DNA from: Gamsiella multidivaricata
Taxonomy: Eukaryota; Mortierellomycota; Mortierellomycetes; Mortierellales; Mortierellaceae
Length of the DNA stretch: 37,297 nt
Reading direction: 5' to 3'
Assembly: GCF_025024155.1 (NCBI RefSeq)
Contig: NW_026251856.1
Location: forward strand, 1 to 37,297
Translations under genes and position numbers: made by a program
Notes under the pieces: generated by a model
What the model was told of the DNA's origin: nothing
Seen by the model: only the letters and a program-made list of their open reading frames with translations
Database searches by the model: none
Shown: positions 20,486 to 28,332 of the stretch, in pieces
Layout: every line of letters starts with the position of its first letter
Numbering within the stretch: position 1 is the first letter of the stretch

Positions 20486-21742
20486 TTACGCAAGACCTGT
20501 CTCTATGGATAACAACTCCTCGTATACCTTATCTATCTTGGGTCTCGCGTTGTTGCGTCGCTGCAGACACTTTTGCATCAGCGCGGTGTATTCGGCACAG
20601 ATCCTGTTACCCTCCAGCCCCACAAGATCTGCGCCAAGTTCTGGCTCCTTGCCAGTCGAGATCTCATACATGAGAACACCGAACGAGTACACGTCCGTCT
20701 CTGGAGATGTTCCAAAATCTTCTATCCTCTCAGGGGCCCACCATCTCTTGATGCTTTCCTCCGCAGCGGGACGTTGGGCTGTAATACACCCCTCTTCCTT
20801 GCATAGCTCGAACCCTGTAAGTATGGGCTCCAGCTTGTCGGTCAGCAAGACATTGGCGGCTCTGATATCTCTGTGCACGACACGTTTTGCGTTTGCCTTG
20901 ATATCGTACATAAAGACCAGTGCATCGGCAACCTTGCGTGCAATGGTGACCTTCTCAAGGGAAGTCAGCTTGCCCGGGTACTCGTTTAGGGGTCCGTTGG
21001 CAGGCATGGCTGTCACAATTGTTCGATCTCCGCAGAAGCCATAAATCCGTACGATGTTACTGCAGTCCGAGAGACACTGGGCCAGCAGGATGCCATCTTT
21101 GATGTTCTTGATATATCCCTCGTGGATATCGCTGCCTATCTCCCGGATATAAACAGCATCTCCTTTGTACGTTCCCCGGTAGATGTTGCCAAACAAGAAT
21201 GTTCCGACCAGTTCTCTGTCCTGGCCGAGGTGGTCCGGATTTACAATTGCTCGTTCTTGAAGTCTGGGAGGTGCCAAGGTAGAAAGAAATACTTTCCTGG
21301 CATCGTGCTGATTATTGGATACTTTAATGTCGTATCTCATGGCGTCGTCTTGATCAAACTCGTCGTCATCCGGGTCAGAGTCGGTATCGTCCTTGGCCTT
21401 GAGGGACGTCTTCTGTGCTCTGCCTACCCAGTCATCCAGCTCTCCCATGTGTATCTCACAGATCTCAGGGATGCCACCACTTCTGATAATACGCATAAGG
21501 AACCCAGAGCCTGCGAACTTCTTCAGATCCTTGGCACACTCCTCGAGTAGCTCCTTGAGTGCTACCAGAGCAAGATCATCTGGAGAGCCCAGGTCACCGC
21601 TTTCCAGGCGTTTCTCAATCCAACGGCACTTTCTAGCCAGTCGTCCACAGATGCGCTTGTTAAACTTGACGCGAGAGACGCTGCTGTCGATACCTGCCAC
21701 CAAGCTTGAGATGATGGATATAATAGCCGTTGGATCAGCCAT
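20486..21742 (-). CDS. MLKL-like four-helix-bundle plus pseudokinase protein, copy 1
   Basis: Single exon, 418 aa, starting MADPTAIISIISSLVAGIDS. Residues 1-112 form four amphipathic helices, with a basic second helix (NKRICGRLARKCRWIEKRLE) and L..AL..LLEEC..DLKKF spacing like the N-terminal 4HB of MLKL and HeLo-type cell-death domains. An acidic linker (DSDPDDDEFDQDD) follows, then a kinase fold: Gly-rich loop GTFLFGNIYRG (180-190), HRD at 290-292 with N297, and DVYSFG at 350-355. The beta3 Lys is Arg (R200, VYIREI). DFG is replaced by GFE at 310-312 (LTGFELCK), the same substitution known in human MLKL. It is therefore predicted to be a pseudokinase. Family knowledge suggests a membrane-acting N-domain controlled by the pseudokinase, but that role is inference. 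A plain degenerate kinase with a helical adaptor is the alternative. Confidence 0.8.
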   Translation of the reverse strand: MADPTAIISIISSLVAGIDSSVSRVKFNKRICGRLARKCRWIEKRLESGDLGSPDDLALVALKELLEECAKDLKKFAGSGFLMRIIRSGGIPEICEIHMGELDDWVGRAQKTSLKAKDDTDSDPDDDEFDQDDAMRYDIKVSNNQHDARKVFLSTLAPPRLQERAIVNPDHLGQDRELVGTFLFGNIYRGTYKGDAVYIREIGSDIHEGYIKNIKDGILLAQCLSDCSNIVRIYGFCGDRTIVTAMPANGPLNEYPGKLTSLEKVTIARKVADALVFMYDIKANAKRVVHRDIRAANVLLTDKLEPILTGFELCKEEGCITAQRPAAEESIKRWWAPERIEDFGTSPETDVYSFGVLMYEISTGKEPELGADLVGLEGNRICAEYTALMQKCLQRRNNARPKIDKVYEELLSIETGLA

Positions 21743-22063
21743 ATTGCTTGTAGACCTCTATCAAGGGGCGAGATAACGTGCCGAAGGTTTCGGGTGGTGC
21801 AAGCGAAGAGATATTAGAGGAATGATAAAATAAAACATGTCAGTGGGGTAGCTTCGGCATGACAGGTGTACAATTCTTGCCAGGGGTTCTCAAGTCCAGA
21901 AGCATATCTCGACACTGCTACACTTGCTTGCTCTATAACATACCTATTGTACGGACGTGTGCGAGCGTGTGCGAATGTGTGCGAGCGCGGGAGTGTTTGA
22001 GGGCGCGGGTATGTATTAGAGGGGAAACTTTGTGTGAAGACAAGGAAGAGGATTTGTGGGAAC

Positions 22064-22073
22064 CCTTTTATGT
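22064..22073 (-). promoter_or_regulatory. TATA-like box of pseudokinase copy 1
   Basis: On the minus strand ACATAAAAGG sits about 325 bp upstream of the ATG. The paralogous promoter has TATAAAAAGG at the matching place, which supports a core promoter and a long leader. Confidence 0.4.
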
Positions 22074-22350
22074 CAACGGGAAAATTAGAGGGAGATAAAT
22101 ACAGCCTCGTCCCATCTTCATAGCATGCCATATCTAAACGGGACTACCGTGCAGATCAGCCTCCCACTCCTTGCTGTGCAGCTCAGTTATACGCTTCGAT
22201 AGCCAAGGGAAACTAAAGCATATTTATGCTATACATATGGCGCCTGGAGGTAGTGCTCCGCTATCAGGCCCTTGAACACCACGACGATTGGCAACCCGGC
22301 CCAGTTTAGATACTTTCGGGCTTTGACGACACTTATAATGAACTTCAAGA

Positions 22351-23489
22351 GCTGGAGATGACTGTTGTCTGTCGTATGATGCTTGTTTACATGGCGTAAA
22401 ATTTCGCCTCGCCAATTCAATGTTGCACAATGATCATGTTGCTTCAGGCCGCGGAGTGAGAACCATACATAGTCTACTGGAGATACGTTTCATTATTGAT
22501 ATTTGTAAAAAGGCCTTCTTTTCATATAGGCTGCTTCCCAAAACTTTATACCATTTCTTGGCAACAATTGCAACAATCCGCCCCCGCCCCCCCTAACCCT
22601 AGATGGATAGCCCACTTCCCGGTGACTCACATCTTCCGACGCTCTCGACACACAAGCTTCTTCAGCATGTCTCCATGAATATAGAGGATCTAGAGGTGAC
22701 TACGGTTATGGGGCACAAGAGTAACGTCGCTCACGGAGTGAAAGCGATCTATGCTAGGTGAGCACCGCACTACTCGCTAAAGGACCTTGACTACTAGAGG
22801 AAGAACATTGAAGGAGAGTCGCGGACCGGGAGGATTGTAGAGGTGGAGAGAGAGTGATACGCTCCGCCAACCTTGACCACGAAGAAGGACGGGTTCATCC
22901 GCAAACGAATTGCACATGTCGGGTTGAACAAGATTACCGAGAGGAAGATCTAGCCTTTGCTAAACATCCAGACGAGCTTGCAGGGTACGAGTACTTAGTG
23001 GCTTGGCTGGGTCTCAGGTTATTATGTGATCGAATCTGTAGTACCTGGGGCTTTGAGCACTGTGTCATTGTGGGCGTAGTGGGGTGGGAATAAAAAGCAG
23101 GGCAGGCCTTGGTCTTTTCTTCACTGTGCATCGCTATCCTGCACGCACTGGCATCCCCCTCAACAGCTCTGGTGCCGCCCTGTCATACTCGTCGCATCAA
23201 TACTTTTAAAAGCGCCCTATTCTTGTAGCCCCCACTGAGCATGAACAACCGCTGTTGCAGTTGCTATGCTTCCGGGTGTAATCTTCTTTGTGTTACGCTT
23301 TGACCCCTCCTTTGATTGGCGTGCCCACCCCCTGCAGCGTTTCATTTGCATCCATTACACTCTCCGCCATTGGTTACACTGGGAAAAGGAGTCTATCCTC
23401 TTTAAGCCCTGCAGTGCAGCGTTAACTCATCCCCGTCAGAGTCAATTGGGGTTATCCTCCCACCGATAAGCGGTGCATCGGTGCTCCCC
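22351..23489. other. Intergenic region with decayed fragments
   Basis: No intact gene. Around 22860-22950 the plus strand reads LTTKKDGFIRKRIAHVGLNK before a stop, which looks like an old coding remnant, perhaps of a transposase, but I cannot name it. The rest is unremarkable. Confidence 0.3.
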
Positions 23490-23735
23490 AGCAGCTACAC
23501 AGCAACACCATTCGAAACCTCCACCAACAATGTGATGCCTTTCGGCTTGGAGAACGCGTCTTACACATTCAGCCGATTCATGTCCGAGTCCTTATCAGGG
23601 CTGCACTGGGAGCATATATGGACGATACGTGTGGTCGATCCAAGGCCTGATAACAGCACCTGGAGGACCTGGACAGTACGTTCAAAGCGCGGCACGGAAG
23701 GGTGGCGTCAAGTTCAGGACTAGCTACCCCAGGAT
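23490..23735 (+). mobile_element. Ty3/gypsy-type reverse transcriptase fragment
   Basis: The frame reads FETSTNNVMPFGLENASYTF then SRFMSESLSGL. The MPFGL.NA..TF.R.M block is diagnostic of the LTR-retrotransposon reverse transcriptase palm. In a shifted frame it continues as AYMDDT (the catalytic Y-x-D-D) and QHLEDLDSTFKA, after a stop. No LTRs, protease, RNase H or integrase were found nearby. It is a short, dead internal fragment. Confidence 0.7.
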
Positions 23736-23759
23736 ACTAACGTGAGCGACGAATTTTTT

Positions 23760-24000
23760 TTCGAGATCGCTCGCTCATCGCTCACAACAAAGACCGCTGT
23801 GCATAGAGTCATGTTATAATACACGCATAGTAGCACCTTTTTTTTGACACCAGAACTTCCTTGGCAACAGAAAGATTATGTAATTTGAGCGAGCAACATA
23901 CATTTTTGGCTGGTCGCTCACTCAAGCGAGTCGCTCGCTCGCTCTGCTCACAGTAGTATCCCAGGGTATAGTTCACGTGTCGTATCATCGAGCGAGACGA
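23760..24000. repeat. GAGCGAGC/GCTCGCTC clustered repeats
   Basis: At least four clusters of CGCTCGCTC or its complement occur near 23766, 23888, 23925-23942 and 23990, including the palindromic ACTCAAGCGAGT. The cluster sits exactly between the retrotransposon fragment and the truncated pseudokinase copy. Confidence 0.6.
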
Positions 24001-24010
24001 CATAGGTGTC

Positions 24011-24505
24011 ATGGTGGGCAAGGAGCTGACATCCCTTGAGAAGATCACTATTGCGCGCAAGGTTGCCGATGCATTGGTCTACATGCACGACATCAAGGTT
24101 GACGCGAAACGTGTCATGCACAGAGATATCAGGGTCGCCAACGTCTTGCTGACCGATAAGCTGGAGCCCATGCTTACAGGGTTCGAGTTATGTAAGGAAG
24201 AGGGGCGTATTACGGCCCAACGTCCGCTGCGGAGGAAAGCATCAAGAGATGGTGGGCTCCTGAGAGGATACTGAATTTTGAAACATCTCAAGAGACGGAC
24301 GTGTGCTCGTTCGGTGTTCTCATGTATGAGATCTCGACTGGCAAGGAGCCAGAACTTAGCGCAGATCTTGTGGGGCTGGAGGGTAACAGGATCTGTGCCA
24401 AATACACCGCGCTGATGCAAAAGTGTCTGCACCGATACTAAAACGCGAGGCCCAAAATGGATTGGGTCGTGGAGGAGCTGTTGTGCGTGGAAATGATTCT
24501 GCTCT
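24011..24505 (+). pseudogene. 5'-truncated copy of the MLKL-like pseudokinase
   Basis: It starts abruptly inside the pseudokinase domain (LTSLEKITIARKVADAL) and runs on the opposite strand to the two intact copies. HRD and GFE (LTGFELCKEEG) are preserved. A one-base deletion after TAQRP shifts the frame at about 24228, where the intact copy has CGTCCCGCTG and this one CGTCCGCTG. In the restored-frame segment SIKRWWAPERI and TDVCSFGVLMYEI are readable. A TAA lies at about 24439. N-terminal helices and Gly-rich loop are absent. It is clearly non-functional. Confidence 0.85.
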
Positions 24506-25003
24506 GATTCGAAGAACTATATTGTGGTACTCTTGAATTAGCTCAAGAGGAGTGATTTGTAGATTGAATCAAGGAATAACGCATGATACAATGATAGGTA
24601 TGACTCGAAAGGAAGATGCTCCTTCAGGTAGACGCGACTCTTTTCTCTACATTTATTTGCGACTCTTGTACTTCGTACTGCGCGATTACTCCTCTTACAG
24701 ATCGATATGCGTATTGCAGAAAATAAAAATAAAAAAAGAGGAAGAGAGGGACACCAGGCTCCATCGCAAATACTATAATTACGAGAAAGGAACTCTGCAG
24801 GAAGATTTTTAAGATGGAAATGGAACCGGGTGAGGAGCAGTACCGGTTGTGGAAGTGTAGAGAGGAACGAAGGGGACTCCAACGAACCATCTTCTCTACA
24901 AGATGAACTGCGTCTTGTTTTTGTCTGAGACGAGTGCCATGGGTCACTATATTCAAAATTTCACTATCGAAAGTGAAGGTAGGATAGGTCAGAATGGGAG
25001 ACT
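24506..25003. other. Intergenic, no gene seen
   Basis: About 500 bp at the 3' side of the kinase-SEL1 gene. It contains an AAATAAAAATAAAAAAAG run near 24720. Frames on both strands look random. Confidence 0.35.
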
Positions 25004-26602
25004 TTAATAATATTTAAGAAGCAAACGGTTGAAAGCTAGCGTGACGCGAGCTTCAATGTTGCCCTGATCGGCCGCTTTGCGAAGCAACACCATGCCCTTT
25101 GACTTATTCTTTCGAACACCTTTTCCCTCGAGATACAACACGCCTAACCGGTGTTGCGCATCAGGGTTCCCCTGGTCGGCGGCCTTGCGAAACCATTTCA
25201 CTGCTTCGGAGTCGCTCTGAGAGATGCCTTGACCTTGGAGATAGAGCATACCAAGACCGTACTGTGCAGGTGCATAGTCCTGTTCGACAGCCATCGAAAT
25301 ACATTTGTAGGCCTCATCATAGTCTCGCTCGACACGGTCACCCGTCACATACATGTCTGCGAGGGAGCACTGCGCTTCGACATCCCCTCGTTTGGCAGCC
25401 TCGAGATACCATCTTATAGCTTCGTCGTTGTTTTGAGCGACGCCGCATCCGCGGAGGTACATAGAAGCCAAGTGAGTACATGCTTTGGTATCTCCATTGT
25501 CAGCTGCCATTTTAAGTGTCTTTTGGGCGAGGCAGTGATCCTGGGAAACCCCATTGCTACCGGTAAGAAATAAAAGCCCGAGACAAGTCTGTGCCGGGGC
25601 GTATCCTTGATCAGCGGCCTTCCGGTACCATTCTACAGACTTAGTGTAATCCTGTAGGATACCATCTCCAGTGCGGTACATCTCTGCCAACTGATACTGG
25701 GCCTTTGCGTGTCCCATGTTCGATGCCCTCCGGAAGCGCTCTGCGGCCTCTGCACGATTGCGCTTGACTCCGTCCCCGCTGTATTGCCGCAGTCCCAGAT
25801 CATATTCATCGTCGGCCGATAGGTTATGCGCTGTCTCGTCCGCGCTATCTCCACCAACGTCGTTGTGGACCCCGGGAACCTGTAACGCATCCTCGATCTC
25901 GTCTGTAGTAGGCCTGTTGTTCGGATCCGCATCGATGCATCGGGTCATAAGCACAGTGTAGTCCGGAGGTGCGTTCTGATCCAGCATCTCCCTCATCACA
26001 ATACCGAGCGCAAAGACGTCGGACTTGTCTGAGAATTTGGGGTTCGTAGACATCAGTTCTGGCGCGGCATATCCTGGCGTCCCCATTTGTCCATATTTGG
26101 AGACAGAAACAGCAGAGTTTATGACACTAGCCAGTCCAAAGTCGCATAACCTGACTTCGTCGTGCTCCGTCAACAAAATATTGTCTCCTTTGATGTCTTT
26201 GTGAATGATACCCATGCTATGAAGGTACCCCAGTCCGCGAGCCACCTCCGCCACAATCCTTCTTTTGTTGCTCCAATCCAGTCTTGGTATGGCTTTCGTG
26301 AGACTGCCGCCTGCAGCATAATCTGTGATAATGTAGGCGTAGAGGTCGTCTAGCTCCACACCGTAGCACTGGATGATGTGCCTATGTGCGAGCAGAGATA
26401 CAATCTTTGCCTCCATCTTGATATCGCAATCGTCCCCGTCTGCTGTTCTGAGCCTCTTCACGGCCATCATGGTTCCATCCCTGTTCCACCAATAGACCTC
26501 GCCAAATGCTCCATTTCCAATGAACGTCTTAGGGCTAGGAGGTGGAATCTCGCCCAATTTGCCCCACGACTCGGGCGGGCGATTTACTAAAGTTCCGGAC
26601 AT
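25004..26602 (-). CDS. Active protein kinase fused to seven SEL1 repeats
   Basis: Single exon, 532 aa. The kinase (about residues 22-245) has GNGAFGEV (29-36), AVK Lys49, alphaC Glu64, HKDIKGDN (134-141; HRD read as HKD), DFG at 154-156 and APE at 180-182, so catalysis is likely. SVSKYGQMGTPGYAAPE gives a phosphorylatable activation loop. It resembles Ser/Thr kinases of the tyrosine-kinase-like/RIPK group. A short linker leads to seven SEL1 repeats (about 264-520), for example AEMYRTGDGILQDYTKSVEW and LYLQGQGISQSDSEAVKWF, an alpha-solenoid that scaffolds partners. It lies between the MLKL-like pseudokinase copies, so it could act on them; that is inference. A broken copy of its SEL1 half lies at 27190-27835. 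Confidence 0.9.
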   Translation of the reverse strand: MSGTLVNRPPESWGKLGEIPPPSPKTFIGNGAFGEVYWWNRDGTMMAVKRLRTADGDDCDIKMEAKIVSLLAHRHIIQCYGVELDDLYAYIITDYAAGGSLTKAIPRLDWSNKRRIVAEVARGLGYLHSMGIIHKDIKGDNILLTEHDEVRLCDFGLASVINSAVSVSKYGQMGTPGYAAPELMSTNPKFSDKSDVFALGIVMREMLDQNAPPDYTVLMTRCIDADPNNRPTTDEIEDALQVPGVHNDVGGDSADETAHNLSADDEYDLGLRQYSGDGVKRNRAEAAERFRRASNMGHAKAQYQLAEMYRTGDGILQDYTKSVEWYRKAADQGYAPAQTCLGLLFLTGSNGVSQDHCLAQKTLKMAADNGDTKACTHLASMYLRGCGVAQNNDEAIRWYLEAAKRGDVEAQCSLADMYVTGDRVERDYDEAYKCISMAVEQDYAPAQYGLGMLYLQGQGISQSDSEAVKWFRKAADQGNPDAQHRLGVLYLEGKGVRKNKSKGMVLLRKAADQGNIEARVTLAFNRLLLKYY

Positions 26603-27189
26603 TTGTGATAGCCAGTTAAGTCACTCTTTAAGAGTATATAAATATGTCTGTTAGTATATTGCTTAAGAACATTCATATCTAGTTTCTGAGACGTATTTTT
26701 TGCCAGCATGGAAGAGGGTTCATTGCCGGAACAGGATACACTTACTGTTAGAAAAAACTGGGTTCACAGGAGCGATGAAAGAGATAGGAGTAAGGTGTGA
26801 GGCCCTATATGGCAGCAGACACATAATACATGTTAGGGGCTCCAGTAATAGCTGTCGACGCCGGGAGCTACTGTTTTTACTTGGTCATCGACTTACCTGG
26901 TGAAAGAAGCGTGGGTGACTGCAAGTGCGCTCGATCGCAAGCGTAGGAGCGTATGTCAATGTATACGAGCGTGCTTGTGTGCTTGGTTATGGGTGTTAGT
27001 GGGAATGGAGTTGGATGGTGTAGGGGCAGCGTGAGAGAAATTGGGGTAAAAAAAAAGAAATCAGAATCGTCTTGTATTTAAACATCCCCTGGACCAGAGA
27101 GTGGCGAACATGGTACCTGCTCTACGTTTATTAGCCAATACTGACAGTAACAGCATGTGCATGAATAATCAATATGTGTTATAACTGCA
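26603..27189. other. 5' region of the kinase-SEL1 gene
   Basis: No gene seen. An AT-rich TATATAAATATG element lies at about 26636-26647, some 40 bp before the ATG, a plausible promoter core. The remainder has GTGTGAG/GTGCTTG-type simple sequence near 26960-27000. Confidence 0.35.
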
Positions 27190-27835
27190 ACATAAGGGAC
27201 ACCAGCTTCAGTATTTCCCTGGCCGGCCTCTTTGCGAAGGAACGTAATACTCTGACATGTTTTTGCGAACGCCCCTCCCTTTGAGATACAGTTTGCCAAC
27301 CGGTGTTGCGCATCAGGGTTCCCTTGATCGACAGCCTTGCGAAACCATTTCACTGCTTCGGAGCCGCCCCGAGAGATGCCTTGACCTTGGAGATAGAGCA
27401 TACCAGGCTCGTACTGTGTAGGTGCATAGTCCTGTTCGACAGCCATCGAAATACATTTGTAGGCCTCATCATAGTCTCGCTCGACACGGTCACCCGTCAC
27501 ATACATGTCTGCGAGGGAGCACTGCGCTTCGACATCCCCTCGTTTGGCAGCCTCGAGATACCATCTTATAGCTTCGTCGTTGTTTTGAGCGACGCCGCAT
27601 CCGCGGAGGTACATAGAAGCCAAGTGAGTACATGCTTTGGTATCTCCATTGTCAGCTGCCGTTTTAAGTGTCTTTCGAGTCAGGCCGTAACCCTGGGAGA
27701 TCTCCTTGCTATCAGTAAGAAATAAAGTCCGAGATTAGTCTGTGCCAGGTGTATCCTTGATCAGAGGCTTTCCGATACCTTTCTGTAGACCTGTGTAATC
27801 TCGTAAAATTCCTCCATTTTGAGATCGTAAATGAG
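27190..27835 (-). pseudogene. Broken partial duplicate of the SEL1 half
   Basis: It corresponds to the stretch from about 25045 to 25690 of the kinase-SEL1 gene, same orientation. A block of roughly 240 bp (about 27419-27660 against 25269-25510) appears base-for-base identical. Outside it, indels destroy the frame and no kinase domain is attached. VAQNNDEAIRWYLEAAKRGD and ITFLRKEAGQGNTEAG are still readable. Confidence 0.85.
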
Positions 27836-28106
27836 GACCCAGCCCCATATTCAATCCAATTGAACTGGTATTTTATGTTTTAACCCAAGCCTATGAAATC
27901 AACGAACACATCCATATCGTCCAGAGGCGAGTCTTCGACAGAACATTAGGGGAGTTTCAAACTCAGTAATTTTGAAAATGCGCACGACAGAAATACACCA
28001 GCCCGAGGACATAAATGCGTATCTAAAATGCGTACGTGCAAAAAATTGAAAACACCCTAATTAATATTAACTGTAATTGGTTTCCTGTATGTCAGCGGAG
28101 ATACAC
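27836..28106. other. Spacer between duplicated units
   Basis: AT-rich, about 270 bp, between the broken SEL1 copy and the second pseudokinase unit. Nothing recognised. Confidence 0.3.
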
Positions 28107-28332
28107 ACGACGTCCATTGCTTTTCTTACAACACGCGCGTCCATTGACGAGAGGGATGGCTGTGCAATATAAGCTAAACGGATCCTAGATAAACCGCGTC
28201 TTTGATTGAGCGCATTTCTTTGGGGTCGTATCAAGTTCTGCATATCCCTGCACCGAACGATGCTTCTTGGTCAGTTCGGAAATCCCTTCTCTTTTATTGG
28301 TACATGTATAGAGACAACTCAATATGGGTTCT

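Larger units (their letters stand above)
20260..22350. repeat. Segmental duplication, unit A copy 1
   Basis: The pseudokinase gene with its 3' flank and about 600 bp of 5' flank recurs in the same orientation at about 28107-30290. Long blocks in the gene differ by only a few bases. The 5' flank shares motifs such as GATATTAGAGGAATGATAAA and is less conserved further out. Boundaries are approximate, from reading only. Confidence 0.85.

Noticed and set aside
22591..22602. CCCTAACCCTAG, telomere-like repeat
   Set aside because: Less than two units; no array and no sign of a chromosome end.
24011..24505. Functional short pseudokinase fragment starting at the ATG near 24011
   Set aside because: A one-base deletion and a later stop break the C-lobe, and the start falls at the truncation junction.
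25151..27725. Similar plus-strand frames in both kinase-SEL1 copies (25151-25573 and 27303-27725)
   Set aside because: Their conservation follows from DNA identity of the duplicated minus-strand SEL1 sequence; the frames have no domain of their own.
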